Origin: an uncultured Candidatus Actinomarina sp.
GTDB taxonomy: Bacteria > Actinomycetota > Acidimicrobiia > Actinomarinales > Actinomarinaceae
Assembly (NCBI GenBank): GCA_902519215.1
Contig: CABYIX010000002.1
Span: 40,487 to 104,486 of the forward strand
Length of the DNA: 64,000 nt
Direction of reading: 5' to 3'
Position numbers and translations under genes: made by a program. A model generated the notes under the pieces. The model saw only the letters and a list, made by a program, of their open reading frames with translations. It was not told the origin of the DNA and ran no database searches. Positions 1-9,412 of the stretch are shown piece after piece (within the stretch, counting starts at the first letter, position 1; each line of letters starts with the position of its first letter).

Positions 1-172
1 AGATTCAGTTGATTTATTAATGAATATTAAAGATTTAGTTGATGAGATACCTGTAGTTGTTGGATATTCAAGAAAAAAATTTATTCAAAAAATAGAAATG
101 AATAATAAAGAAATATTTGAACACTGTATTAATTCAGGTGTTGCGTTCGTAAGATTGCATCTTACAAATTAG
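1..172 (+). CDS. folP: Dihydropteroate synthase, C-terminal end (partial)
   Basis: Only the last 56 codons are in the window; the reading frame starts at base 2 and ends at a TAG at 170-172. The fragment carries a VVGYSRKKFI stretch and ends GVAFVRLHLTN. These match the C-terminal part of dihydropteroate synthase, where the SRK Ser/Arg/Lys residues help bind pterin and phosphate and a final R-x-H motif closes the TIM barrel. The enzyme joins p-aminobenzoate to 6-hydroxymethyl-dihydropterin diphosphate in folate synthesis. The folB and folK genes that follow support the call. The remainder of the gene lies to the left, so length and start cannot be judged. Confidence 0.85.
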   Translation, partial: DSVDLLMNIKDLVDEIPVVVGYSRKKFIQKIEMNNKEIFEHCINSGVAFVRLHLTN

Positions 173-211
173 TAATTAGTGTAAGATACTAATAGCTTAT
201 GGAAAGGAACT

Positions 212-682
212 ATGGCAGGTTTAAAACCAAATGACTTTCATTGGATTATAGAGGGAAAACTAGCTGTTTCTGAATGTATAGGCGGTGGTGGCCTAACTCC
301 TCGTAAAATTAGACGAGAAGAAGAAATTCAGTGGATTAAAAGTCAAGGAATCAATGCTATATTTTCACTTCTAGATACTGACTTTAATTTAAAAAACTAT
401 CAAGAAGTTGGGTTTAGAACATACCACTATCCCTTAAGTGAAGATGTACATACAGAATCTCTGAATATAATTTTTGAAGCTATTAAAGAAGCTCTTTCAG
501 ACAAAGAAAGAAAACTATTAATACATAGAGAGTATTTAGATGAAGAAGTACCTGGAATTCTTGCAGGATATTTAATATATTCAAAACTTTTAGATGATCC
601 CATACTTTCTAGAACTATTCTCGAAAAAATACTAGAGAAACCTTTATCGCCAAAAGCAATAGCATTAATTCCATCTGTTTAA
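212..682 (+). CDS. Dual-specificity-phosphatase-like protein without catalytic Cys
   Basis: This 156-residue protein follows the layout of the dual-specificity/tyrosine phosphatase fold. It has an early GGGGLTPRKI loop, then GINAIFSLLD, a YHYPLSED segment and a helix before the position of the phosphate-binding loop. That loop normally reads HCxxGxxR; here it reads IHREYLDEEVPGILAGYLIY, so the nucleophilic Cys is replaced by Arg and the loop Gly/Arg pattern is lost. Catalysis by the usual mechanism is therefore unlikely. The gene sits between folP and folB, 3 bases before folB, so it is probably cotranscribed with folate genes. Its function is unknown; a binding or regulatory role is a guess. 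Confidence 0.55.
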   Translation: MAGLKPNDFHWIIEGKLAVSECIGGGGLTPRKIRREEEIQWIKSQGINAIFSLLDTDFNLKNYQEVGFRTYHYPLSEDVHTESLNIIFEAIKEALSDKERKLLIHREYLDEEVPGILAGYLIYSKLLDDPILSRTILEKILEKPLSPKAIALIPSV

Positions 683-685
683 CTT

Positions 686-1057
686 ATGTCTTTTGACATA
701 AATATCACCGGTATTGAAGCATTTGGCAAACACGGTATCTATCAAAGTGAAAAAAATAATGAACAAAAGTTTCTAATAGACATTTTTATAACACTTGAAA
801 AACTCAGTGAAGACAATATTGACAATACGATTAATTATGAGAACCTAGTCGATGATTCAATTGCATTAGTTCAAAATGAATCTTTTGATTTAATAGAAAC
901 TTTATCTCAGAAAATTGGACAATATATAATTGAAAAATACTCAAATTTAGAATCTTTCAGTTTGAAATATGTAAAAATTACTATTCACAAACCTGAAACC
1001 TCTCTAAGTAATAGAACAGAAAATATTTCTGTAACTTATCATGAACAACTTAAGTAG
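686..1057 (+). CDS. folB: Dihydroneopterin aldolase
   Basis: This 123-residue protein has the usual FolB length. It opens with an ITGIEAFGKHGIYQSEK segment typical of the family and ends with ITIHKPETSL, which holds the conserved catalytic Lys. FolB cleaves 7,8-dihydroneopterin to 6-hydroxymethyl-dihydropterin and glycolaldehyde in the cytoplasm, feeding FolK. It lies 3 bases after the phosphatase-like gene and overlaps folK by 17 bases, which indicates one transcript. No ribosome binding site of note precedes the ATG, so translation is probably coupled to the upstream gene. Confidence 0.93.
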   Translation: MSFDINITGIEAFGKHGIYQSEKNNEQKFLIDIFITLEKLSEDNIDNTINYENLVDDSIALVQNESFDLIETLSQKIGQYIIEKYSNLESFSLKYVKITIHKPETSLSNRTENISVTYHEQLK

Positions 1058-1514
1058 TATCTATCTTTCCCTTGGCTCCAACATAGGAAATAGAGAAAAC
1101 AATCTGAAATTAGCCTTAAAAGAATTATCAGAAATTTTAAGAATTAAAAAAATATCTTCAATTTATGAAACCGAACCTCTTTTATATCAAAAGCAAGATA
1201 ATTTTCTTAATATAGTCGTTGAGGTTTCTTATTTCGACGAGGCTGAAAGCCTTCTAAAAAATATAAAGGATATAGAGAAAAAAATGGGAAGGAAAGCAAC
1301 CTTTAGATTCGGTCCAAGAATTATAGATATCGATATTATATTTTTTAATGGACAAGAAATAAATGACGAAAACCTTACTATTCCTCATAAAGAATGGAAA
1401 AAAAGATTGTTTGTTATAGCACCGCTTTACGAAATTTTAGATAGGAAAATTGAGGAAAGTAAATTTAATATTTCTAATCAAAAAGTTATCAGGATAGGTA
1501 GTATAAAAATATAA
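1041..1514 (+). CDS. folK: 2-amino-4-hydroxy-6-hydroxymethyldihydropteridine pyrophosphokinase
   Basis: The 157-residue product shows the HPPK signature motifs in order: SLGSNIGNRENNL near the N-terminus, YETEPLLYQKQDNFLN in the pterin-binding region, the metal-binding RIIDIDIIFF segment, and IPHKEW. It transfers diphosphate from ATP to 6-hydroxymethyl-dihydropterin, making the substrate of FolP. The start at 1041 lies inside the end of folB. A folB-folK overlap is common in actinobacteria. The length is usual for the family. Confidence 0.95.
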   Translation: MNNLSSIYLSLGSNIGNRENNLKLALKELSEILRIKKISSIYETEPLLYQKQDNFLNIVVEVSYFDEAESLLKNIKDIEKKMGRKATFRFGPRIIDIDIIFFNGQEINDENLTIPHKEWKKRLFVIAPLYEILDRKIEESKFNISNQKVIRIGSIKI

Positions 1515-1541
1515 TTACGGGCACCAAAACTAGGGCACGAT

Positions 1542-2363
1542 ATGACAAAAATTATTCATGAAATAAATAAAGATATATATTCAGAAGATACATGTTTCAT
1601 CCCTACAATGGGTTCTTTGCACAATGGACATAGTTCTCTAATTGAGCATGCAAAACACACTTCTCACTCAAAAACTATTGTTTCAATATTTGTCAACAGA
1701 AAGCAATTTAACGACAGTCAAGATTTTCACAACTATCCGATTGATATTGAAAAAGATATAAAATTACTTGAAAAGTCTGATGTTGATTATGTATTTATAC
1801 CAGAAGAAAGTTATATATACCCCAATAAGAGCATCAGAGAAATAAATGCTGGCCCGATTGGAATTCAATATGAAGGAAAATTTAGAGAAGGACATTTTGA
1901 CGGTGTTCTTACAGTTGTAAATAGATTATTTGAATTGGTTAACCCCTCAGCAGCAGTATTTGGAAAGAAAGATGCTCAACAACTTTTCTTAATCAAAGAA
2001 ATGATTAATAAATTTAAAATGAATATAGAAATATATGAAGGAAAGTTAATACGAGAGAAAAGTGGACTAGCCATGAGCAGTCGAAATTTACTTTTAACTG
2101 ACGAAGCAAAAGAGAATGCCTCAAATATATATAAAGTACTCCTAAATACAAAAAACTTTTATCAGGATTGTAATTCAATTTCACAATCCATTAGCTATGG
2201 AAAATCTTTATTTGGAAAGTTAGGGATTAAATATGATTATTTGGATGCTGTAGATGTAAATTCATTTATAGCCCCAGATAAAAATTCAGAGAAATTATTG
2301 TTAATTACTGCAGGTTATATTGAAAATATAAGATTAATTGATAATTTAGAGATTTTAAAATGA
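1542..2363 (+). CDS. panC: Pantoate--beta-alanine ligase
   Basis: Pantothenate synthetase, 273 residues, condenses pantoate and beta-alanine using ATP through a pantoyl-adenylate intermediate. The nucleotidyltransferase motifs are visible: PTMGSLHNGH at 21-30 with the HxGH signature, GKKDAQQ at 141-147, and MSSRN at 178-182, the KMSKS-like segment. The gene overlaps coaX by 4 bases (ATGA). In many actinobacteria panD (aspartate decarboxylase, the beta-alanine source) sits between panC and coaX; it is absent from that slot here. Confidence 0.96.
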   Translation: MTKIIHEINKDIYSEDTCFIPTMGSLHNGHSSLIEHAKHTSHSKTIVSIFVNRKQFNDSQDFHNYPIDIEKDIKLLEKSDVDYVFIPEESYIYPNKSIREINAGPIGIQYEGKFREGHFDGVLTVVNRLFELVNPSAAVFGKKDAQQLFLIKEMINKFKMNIEIYEGKLIREKSGLAMSSRNLLLTDEAKENASNIYKVLLNTKNFYQDCNSISQSISYGKSLFGKLGIKYDYLDAVDVNSFIAPDKNSEKLLLITAGYIENIRLIDNLEILK

Positions 2364-3127
2364 GTAACATAATTGCGATTGACATAGGCAACACAGAAAC
2401 AACTGTAGGTATAGGTGCTAATGGGGTTTGGGACTCTTACAGGTTTACAACAAGAGATACAAATACTTCAGATGAGCTCCTTTCTCTATTTAATTCAACT
2501 TTTCAGATGACTGAAGAGATGAAAAAAAATTTAAGAGGCTCAATTATTTGTTCCGTTGTTCCTCAAATTACAACAAATGTAAGTCAAGCAATTAAAAAAT
2601 ACGCAAATGTTGACTCATTAATTGTTGGCCCAGGGGTAAAAACAGGACTCAAAGTCAATATTGATAATCCAAAAGAACTAGGACCAGACAGAATTGCTAA
2701 TTCTGTAGCTGGTTTTATAAAAACTTCTGACAACGTTATTGTTATTGATCTTGGCACTGCAACAACATTTGACGTAGTAAACAAAAATAAAGAATATCTT
2801 GGAGGCTCTATTGCACCTGGAATTAAAATTAGTTTAGAAGCACTAACTTCCAAAACCGCTTCTTTAAAGTCAGTAGAACTTGACCTTCCAAAAAATGTAA
2901 TTGGTAAGAATACATATGAAGCTATACAAAGTGGATTAATACTGGGCCATGCTTCAATGATTGATTCAATGATTGAAAAGATTATCTTAGAAATCGGTGT
3001 AAATCCAAAAATTATACTAACAGGAGGCTTAAGCAGTATTGTCCATCCAGCTTTAAATATTAATTGTGAATTTATTGAAAATTTAACATTAATTGGTCTT
3101 GAAGAAATATTTAATTTAAATAATTAG
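2360..3127 (+). CDS. coaX: Type III pantothenate kinase
   Basis: CoaX phosphorylates pantothenate, the first committed step of CoA synthesis. The 255-residue protein has the ASKHA-fold motifs of the type III family: AIDIGNTETTVGI at 6-18, GPDRIANSVAG at 108-118, DLGTATTFD at 130-138 and GGSIAPGI at 148-155. It starts within the last bases of panC and is followed 9 bases later by lysS. A panC-coaX-lysS order is conserved in actinobacteria such as mycobacteria. Confidence 0.95.
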   Translation: MSNIIAIDIGNTETTVGIGANGVWDSYRFTTRDTNTSDELLSLFNSTFQMTEEMKKNLRGSIICSVVPQITTNVSQAIKKYANVDSLIVGPGVKTGLKVNIDNPKELGPDRIANSVAGFIKTSDNVIVIDLGTATTFDVVNKNKEYLGGSIAPGIKISLEALTSKTASLKSVELDLPKNVIGKNTYEAIQSGLILGHASMIDSMIEKIILEIGVNPKIILTGGLSSIVHPALNINCEFIENLTLIGLEEIFNLNN

Positions 3128-3136
3128 GCTGTTAGT

Positions 3137-4624
3137 GTGAGTGAATTATCAAAATCTGAAAATGAAATCTACTCTCTAAGAAAAGAGAAAGAAGAGAATA
3201 TTAAATCTAGTAATCTCGAATCATTTACAACTAGTTTTAAAAATTCGACCAACATAAATTTGCTTCATCAAAATCACAGCAACATAGAGGATGGTACTAA
3301 AACGGATATAAGCGTATCTGTTAGAGGCAGAATATTAGGTATTAGATCTTTTGGTCAATTAACTTTTCTTGACCTATCTGATGAAACTGGAAAAATTCAA
3401 CTCGTATCTACTAAAGGACTATTAAGTGATGAGCTACAAGAATATTTATCAAATATTGATGTTGGAGATATTGCTGGTGCATCAGGAACTGTTATGAAAA
3501 CTAAAAAGGGAGAACTCTCAATTGAATTAAAAAATTTTGTTCTATTGACAAAATCCTTTAGAAACTTTCCAGAAAAATGGCATGGATTAAAAGATAAAGA
3601 AACTAGATTCAGACAAAGATATTTAGATTTTGTAGTTAATGATAGTGCTAGAAATGCTATTAAAACTAGGTTTAAAGTTTTACAACTAATTAGAACTTTT
3701 ATGACATCTGAAAACTTTTTAGAGGTTGAGACTCCCACTTTACAACCTAAGGCAGGTGGGGCAATTGCACGACCTTTCTTGACCCACCACAATGCTATGG
3801 GTATTGATATGTATTTAAGAATTGCTCCAGAACTATATTTAAAACGACTCGTTATCGGAGGTTTTGAAAAAGTATTTGAATTAGGAAAAGTCTTTAGAAA
3901 TGAGGGTATTGACCTCACACATTCTCCAGAATTTACGATGATGGAGAGTTACGAAGCTTACACAGATGTCAACGGGGTAATGAATATGGTTGAACATATG
4001 TGTCAGTATATAATTGAAAATTTAAATAGTGGATACGAAGTAAAATATGCTGGAAAAACAGCTGATTTTAATTTTCCATGGGAAAGAAAAAGCATGTTTG
4101 AGCTAGTCAGTAAAAAGTTTAGTGTTGAAATATATCATGATTCCAATCTTGATGATATAAAGACAAAACTTGAAGAGACACACAACATAACTACTGCATC
4201 TAAAACTACTGGTGAGTTTGTATTTGAATTATTTGAAAATCATATCGAACATGAAATCCTAAACCCTCTTTTTGTTACAGACTATCCTAAAGAGGTTTCT
4301 CCTTTTGCTAGGGAGAACAAAGAAAAGCAAGGTATAACTGAGAGGTTCGAGTTATTTGCTTTTGGAAGTGAGTTAGCTAATGGGTTCTCTGAACTAATTG
4401 ACCCAAGTGATCAAGAAGAAAGACTAAAAACCCAAGCTCTTAAAAAAGCAGAAGGGGATGAAGAAGCTCATGTGCAAGATGAAGACTATATAGAAGCTCT
4501 AGAATACGGACTCCCACCAACTGGAGGATTGGGATTTGGTGTTGACCGTTTTGTTATGATGCTAACTAATAATGAATCAATTAGGGAAGTTATAGCTTTT
4601 CCACACATTAAACCTGAGAATTAA
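3137..4624 (+). CDS. lysS: Lysine--tRNA ligase (class II)
   Basis: The 495-residue class II synthetase has an N-terminal OB-fold anticodon-binding domain (about residues 50-165) and a catalytic domain. Motif 1 is around FLEVETPTLQPKAGG, motif 2 is VFRNEGIDLTHSPEFTMMES, and motif 3 is GGLGFGVDRFVMML near the C-terminus. It charges tRNA-Lys in the cytoplasm. The start is a GTG at 3137, 9 bases after coaX. About 45 residues precede the usual OB-fold start, giving a short charged N-terminal extension. The 3' end overlaps the convergent prenyltransferase gene by 4 bases. Confidence 0.96.
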   Translation: MSELSKSENEIYSLRKEKEENIKSSNLESFTTSFKNSTNINLLHQNHSNIEDGTKTDISVSVRGRILGIRSFGQLTFLDLSDETGKIQLVSTKGLLSDELQEYLSNIDVGDIAGASGTVMKTKKGELSIELKNFVLLTKSFRNFPEKWHGLKDKETRFRQRYLDFVVNDSARNAIKTRFKVLQLIRTFMTSENFLEVETPTLQPKAGGAIARPFLTHHNAMGIDMYLRIAPELYLKRLVIGGFEKVFELGKVFRNEGIDLTHSPEFTMMESYEAYTDVNGVMNMVEHMCQYIIENLNSGYEVKYAGKTADFNFPWERKSMFELVSKKFSVEIYHDSNLDDIKTKLEETHNITTASKTTGEFVFELFENHIEHEILNPLFVTDYPKEVSPFARENKEKQGITERFELFAFGSELANGFSELIDPSDQEERLKTQALKKAEGDEEAHVQDEDYIEALEYGLPPTGGLGFGVDRFVMMLTNNESIREVIAFPHIKPEN

Positions 4625-5604
4625 GAAGTTCTGTTAATTAGGTAATTGTTTATATTTTCTAAAGTAGGAAACAGGCCATGATTTTTAAGATTGTAAATGG
4701 ATTCAACACTTTTACTGTGATAACTATAAATTAAGTCTTTTGATTTTTCAATAATGTTATTATTTGAAAACTCATTTAATAAAGATTCAATATTACTTTT
4801 ACCTTCGTGAACAGAATTAATTAGTTCTTGATATTTACCCTTATCTGATTCTAGGGCAATAAGAACTGGCAAAGTATACGTTCCTTCGATGATGTCGTTA
4901 CCAGTAGGCTTTCCAAGGGTTTCCGTATCAGAAGTGAGGTCTAATATGTCATCGGAGATTTGAAATATAATTCCGCAGTACCATCCCCAATTACTAATCG
5001 CATCTACAATTTCATTATCAGCATTACTAGCAAGTGCTCCAAGTCTTGCACTTGTTCTGATGAGACTAGCAGTTTTCCCCTCAATTACTTTTAGGTAATC
5101 TTCTATTGAGTGATCCATATCAAAAGCTAAATTTAATTCTTTAGTTTGACCTTCGACAAGTTCAGCATAAGTCGATGCAAGTAGTTTTACCGACTCTAAA
5201 CCTAATTCCTCAGCAGCTAGCTCAGAAGATCTTGCTAAAAGATAGTCCCCAGCAAGTATTGATAGAGTTGAATTCCATTTTGAGTTAGTGCTTTCAACAC
5301 CCCTTCTAGTAGTAGCATTATCCATTACATCATCGTGATACAAGCTTCCAATATGAATAAGTTCAACAGCTACTCCAGCATCAATTATTTTCTTTATATT
5401 TTTCTTCTCATCGCCAAATTTTCCAGAAAGAAGTGAAATAATTGGTCTAAATCTTTTTCCTCCAGCTGTAATTAAGTATTGGGAAATAGTAGATAAATAA
5501 TCATTTTCTGAACTTGAAACTTGTAAGAGCCTATTTTCTAAGCTATTTAAATTATCCCAGAGGTCATCAAATGGGATTATTTTTTTTATTTCATTACTTT
5601 CCAT
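4621..5604 (-). CDS. Polyprenyl diphosphate synthase (long-chain, trans)
   Basis: A trans-isoprenyl diphosphate synthase of 327 residues that elongates allylic diphosphates with isopentenyl diphosphate, probably for the menaquinone side chain. The first aspartate-rich motif is HDDVMDNATTRRG (Asp 91-95) and the second is QISDDILD (218-222). A GGKRFRP substrate-binding segment lies at 48-54. The small residues just before the first DDxxD suggest a long-chain product (hepta-, octa- or nonaprenyl), but chain length cannot be fixed by reading. A link to quinones fits the two complex I operons in this window. Confidence 0.88.
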   Translation of the reverse strand: MESNEIKKIIPFDDLWDNLNSLENRLLQVSSSENDYLSTISQYLITAGGKRFRPIISLLSGKFGDEKKNIKKIIDAGVAVELIHIGSLYHDDVMDNATTRRGVESTNSKWNSTLSILAGDYLLARSSELAAEELGLESVKLLASTYAELVEGQTKELNLAFDMDHSIEDYLKVIEGKTASLIRTSARLGALASNADNEIVDAISNWGWYCGIIFQISDDILDLTSDTETLGKPTGNDIIEGTYTLPVLIALESDKGKYQELINSVHEGKSNIESLLNEFSNNNIIEKSKDLIYSYHSKSVESIYNLKNHGLFPTLENINNYLINRTS

Positions 5605-5683
5605 ATATAAAGAATACGATAAATGTATAAATACTTGTAATTTTCATTTAAGTGTATAAACGGATAGTTATTAACATAGAAAT

Positions 5684-8164
5684 ATGTTTGAAAGATTTAC
5701 AGATAGAGCTAGAAGAGTAGTTGTCCTAGCTCAAGAAGAAGCTAGAAGGTTAAACCATAATTACATTGGTACAGAGCATATTTTACTTGGTTTAATTCAA
5801 GAAGGTGAAGGACACGCAGCTAAAGCCTTAGAAGAATTAAATATCAACATCGAAAGTGTAAGATCTGAAGTAGTAGAGATAATTGGTGAAGGTCAGCAAT
5901 CTCCTAGTGGCCATATTCCATTTACTCCTAGAGCAAAAAAAGTACTAGAACTTTCTTTACGAGAAGCATTACAACTTGGTCATAATTACATTGGCACAGA
6001 GCATATTTTACTTGGTCTTATTAGAGAAGGTGAAGGAGTAGCTGCACAAGTGCTTAAAAAGCTTGGTGCAGAACTTTCTCAAGTAAGGCAGACAGTTATA
6101 AAATTAATCTCTTCCTCTGGAGAAAGTAAAAAACAGCAATCTGCTTCGACTGGAGGTAGGGAAAGACCCGGATCTGGAACTGGTTCAGCTATTTTAGATC
6201 AATTCGGAAGAAATTTAACAAGGATGGCAAAAGAAGGCAAGCTAGACCCAGTCATTGGAAGAACTACTGAGATAGAAAGAGTAATGCAGATACTATCTAG
6301 GAGAACAAAAAACAATCCAGTATTAATCGGTGAGCCAGGAGTAGGAAAAACAGCAATAGTTGAAGGCTTAGCTCAGAAAGTTATTTCGGGAGATGTTCCA
6401 GTTACTCTTGAAGGAAAACAAATTTACACTTTAGATCTTTCAGCCCTGGTTGCAGGATCAAGATATCGTGGAGACTTCGAAGAGAGGTTAAAAAAAGTAT
6501 TGAAAGAAATTAAAACTAGGGGAGATATCGTACTATTTATTGACGAAATACACACCTTAGTTGGAGCTGGTGCTGCTGAAGGAGCAATTGATGCAGCGTC
6601 AATATTAAAACCTATGTTGGCTAGAGGTGAATTGCAAACTATTGGTGCGACAACTCTTGAAGAGTTTAGGAAACATTTTGAAAAAGATGCTGCATTAGAA
6701 AGAAGATTTCAATCAGTACAAGTTAATGAACCTAATCTTTCAGATGCTATAGAGATTTTAGATGGGCTTAAAGACAGATATGAAGTTCATCATGGCGTTA
6801 GATTTACAGATCAAGCCATAGCTTCAGCTGTAAATATGGCAGACAGGTACATCTCAGATAGATTTTTACCGGATAAAGCAATAGACCTTATTGATGAAGC
6901 TGGAAGTAGAATGAGGGTATATAAAAAACCGCTTGAACCTGAAAAACAAGAAGTTGCAGACAAGCTAAAAAACCTAAGAGAGCAAAAAATAGATGCTGTA
7001 CAGTCTCAACTTTATGAAAAAGCAGCACAGATTAGAGATCAAGAAAAGTTATTACTTGATGAAGTATCTATGGGCTCTTCAAGTGAAGTGTCAGACATAG
7101 AAATGGTAATTGACGAAGAAGAAATTGCAGAAGTTTTAGCTCAATGGACTGGAATACCTGTTCATAGACTTACGCAAGAAGAAACTGCAAGACTTCTTGA
7201 AATGGAAAATGAACTCCACAAAAGAATCATTGGACAAGAAGAAGCAATTACTGCTGTTTCTAAAGCTATTAGAAGAACAAGATCGGGGCTAAAAGATCCA
7301 AAAAGACCTTCAGGTTCTTTTATTTTCCTAGGCCCTTCAGGTGTTGGAAAAACTGAAACAGCCAAAGCTCTTGCAGAATTCTTATTTGGCGATGAGGATT
7401 CTTTAATTCAAATTGATATGTCTGAATATATGGAGAAGCACACGGTAAGTAGGCTTATTGGCTCTCCTCCTGGATATGTAGGATATGACGAGGGCGGACA
7501 ACTTACTGAAGCAGTGAGAAGAAAACCATTTAGTATTGTTTTACTAGATGAAGTTGAAAAAGCTCATCCTGATGTATTCAATACATTATTGCAAATTCTT
7601 GAAGATGGAAGACTTACAGATGCACAAGGTAGAACAGTAGATTTCAAAAACACAATAATCATTATGACTTCTAACCTTGGAACTAAAGACTTAGCAAAGA
7701 ATATTGGATTTAGTAATTTGTCCGATATAGATAATTACGAAAAAATGAAATCAAAAGTTGGGGAAGAGCTTAAAAGATATTTCAAACCAGAGTTTTTAAA
7801 CAGAATTGATGAAACAATCGTATTTCATGAGCTTACACTTGATGAGGTTAAAGAAATTGTTGATCTAATGCTTGATAGAGTTCATGAACAACTTAAAAAT
7901 TCAGATCTCGAAATTGTACTTTCTGATGAAGCAAAACAATATCTTGCTACTGAGGGTTATGACAAAGAATTTGGAGCAAGACCATTAAGAAGATCAATTC
8001 AAAGACTCCTAGAAGATCCACTGTCTGAAGAGTTGTTAATGGGCAAATATAAAGCCGGTTCTACCATTGTTGTATCTTTAAACAGCGAAGAAAATTCACT
8101 TATGTTTGAACCTGTTGAAGCACCAGATGAGCCTCCTGTTGACTTTGCAGATTCAGAATCGTAA
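5684..8164 (+). CDS. clpC: ATP-dependent Clp protease ATP-binding subunit ClpC
   Basis: This 826-residue AAA+ unfoldase has the full ClpC layout. Two Clp N-repeats fill about residues 1-145, each with an NYIGTEHILLGLI block. The first AAA+ module follows, with Walker A GEPGVGKTA and Walker B VLFIDEIHT. A UVR/middle region lies around residues 415-460. The second AAA+ module has GPSGVGKTE and the sensor segment FLNRIDE. ClpC feeds unfolded or adaptor-bound proteins to ClpP. It is divergent from the prenyltransferase gene, so the 79-base gap should hold both promoters. In mycobacteria clpC1 likewise follows lysS closely. Confidence 0.97.
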   Translation: MFERFTDRARRVVVLAQEEARRLNHNYIGTEHILLGLIQEGEGHAAKALEELNINIESVRSEVVEIIGEGQQSPSGHIPFTPRAKKVLELSLREALQLGHNYIGTEHILLGLIREGEGVAAQVLKKLGAELSQVRQTVIKLISSSGESKKQQSASTGGRERPGSGTGSAILDQFGRNLTRMAKEGKLDPVIGRTTEIERVMQILSRRTKNNPVLIGEPGVGKTAIVEGLAQKVISGDVPVTLEGKQIYTLDLSALVAGSRYRGDFEERLKKVLKEIKTRGDIVLFIDEIHTLVGAGAAEGAIDAASILKPMLARGELQTIGATTLEEFRKHFEKDAALERRFQSVQVNEPNLSDAIEILDGLKDRYEVHHGVRFTDQAIASAVNMADRYISDRFLPDKAIDLIDEAGSRMRVYKKPLEPEKQEVADKLKNLREQKIDAVQSQLYEKAAQIRDQEKLLLDEVSMGSSSEVSDIEMVIDEEEIAEVLAQWTGIPVHRLTQEETARLLEMENELHKRIIGQEEAITAVSKAIRRTRSGLKDPKRPSGSFIFLGPSGVGKTETAKALAEFLFGDEDSLIQIDMSEYMEKHTVSRLIGSPPGYVGYDEGGQLTEAVRRKPFSIVLLDEVEKAHPDVFNTLLQILEDGRLTDAQGRTVDFKNTIIIMTSNLGTKDLAKNIGFSNLSDIDNYEKMKSKVGEELKRYFKPEFLNRIDETIVFHELTLDEVKEIVDLMLDRVHEQLKNSDLEIVLSDEAKQYLATEGYDKEFGARPLRRSIQRLLEDPLSEELLMGKYKAGSTIVVSLNSEENSLMFEPVEAPDEPPVDFADSES

Positions 8165-8243
8165 TTATTTGTCAAATTCAACTCAAAAACTTGCTTAACA
8201 ATCAAGCCTATTAATAAATATTTGTCTAATATATATTTCGTAT

Positions 8244-8274
8244 AGGTATTTTTATATACCTTCAACTAGTTGAA
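8244..8274 (+). promoter_or_regulatory. Two inverted repeats upstream of the BMP-family lipoprotein gene
   Basis: Two symmetric elements lie just before the start of the ABC importer operon. AGGTAT (8244-8249) pairs with ATACCT (8256-8261) across a 6-base spacer, and TTCAACTAGTTGAA (8261-8274) is a perfect 14-base palindrome. The second ends 1-2 bases before the AAGGAG ribosome binding site (about 8276-8281). They could be operators for a repressor or a small RNA structure that controls translation. No known regulator motif was recognised. Confidence 0.4.
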
Positions 8275-8287
8275 CAAGGAGTAAAAA

Positions 8288-9397
8288 GTGACTCGAATGA
8301 AGTCAAAATGGCTAATACTATTTATGGTATTTGCCTTATTAATTACTGCTTGCGGAGGATCTGATACCGCAGAAGAAACAGTTGAGGAAGCAGAAGAAGC
8401 ACCGGCAGAATCTCTTGATTCGCCAGCTACAACTGCTGCACCAACAACTACTGCTGGTCCAACCGCGAGTGTAGGTGTTGTTTATGACATTGGTGGACGA
8501 GGAGACTTATCTTTCAATGACATGGCATATGCCGGTTTAGAAAGAGCAATCGCTGAACTTGGAGTTGATGGAATAGATCTTGAGCCTAATGAAGGTGGAG
8601 AGAACAGACCAGAACTTCTAACATTACTAGCTGATGAAGGAAAAGATCTAATTATTGGTGTTGGGTTCTTATTTGCAGACGCAATGACAGAAGTAGCAAC
8701 AGCTTATCCAGACACTGCCTTTGGAATTATTGACTCTGCTGTTGACCCAGCTAATGTTTCAGGAATGGTTTTTGCTGAAGAGCAAGGATCTTATCTTGTA
8801 GGTGTAGCTGCAGGACTAAAAACCACAACTAACAAAATTGGTTTTATCGGTGGTGTTGAGTTTCCATTAATTCAAAAATTCGAAGCTGGTTTCGTAGCTG
8901 GTGTAGCTGCTGCATGTGCTGCTTGTACAGTAGACGTTAAGTATGTTACTTATCCACCTGACTTTGGAGGATTTAACGATGCTGCAAAAGCTAAAGAAAT
9001 CGCATTAGCACAATATGAAGAAGGCGCTGATATTATTTATCACGCAGCTGGTGGTGCTGGTAACGGTTTATTTGAAGCTGCAAAAGAAGTTTCAGATTCA
9101 ACTGGAACAAAAGTATGGGCAATTGGTGTTGACGCAGATCAAGCTAAGACTGTATCAGCAGAATTGGCACCATATATTCTTACATCAATGATTAAAAGAG
9201 TTGATGTTGCGGTTTATAACACAATCAAAGCAGTTGTTGACGGCTCATTTGCCGGAGGCGTAACTGTCTTTGACTTATCAGTCGATGGTGTTGGATACTC
9301 AACCACAGGTGGTTGGATTGATGATATCGTTTCTGATATTGAGGCTTATAAAGCACAAATTATCAGTGGGGACATAGAAGTACCTGCTGCTCCGTAA
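8288..9397 (+). CDS. BMP-family ABC transporter substrate-binding lipoprotein
   Basis: This 369-residue lipoprotein has a signal peptide ending in the lipobox LITAC (Cys 22) followed by an acidic then Thr/Ala/Pro-rich linker to about residue 60. The mature domain begins with VGVVYDIGGRGDLSFNDMAY, the typical start of basic membrane protein/PnrA-type binding proteins, which usually bind nucleosides or purines. The GTG at 8288 is chosen because AAGGAG ends about 6 bases upstream; an ATG three codons later is possible. The two-domain ATPase and two permeases downstream complete the importer. Ligand identity is inferred from the family only. Confidence 0.88.
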   Translation: MTRMKSKWLILFMVFALLITACGGSDTAEETVEEAEEAPAESLDSPATTAAPTTTAGPTASVGVVYDIGGRGDLSFNDMAYAGLERAIAELGVDGIDLEPNEGGENRPELLTLLADEGKDLIIGVGFLFADAMTEVATAYPDTAFGIIDSAVDPANVSGMVFAEEQGSYLVGVAAGLKTTTNKIGFIGGVEFPLIQKFEAGFVAGVAAACAACTVDVKYVTYPPDFGGFNDAAKAKEIALAQYEEGADIIYHAAGGAGNGLFEAAKEVSDSTGTKVWAIGVDADQAKTVSAELAPYILTSMIKRVDVAVYNTIKAVVDGSFAGGVTVFDLSVDGVGYSTTGGWIDDIVSDIEAYKAQIISGDIEVPAAP

Positions 9398-9412
9398 TAG
9401 GAATTAAAGTAT

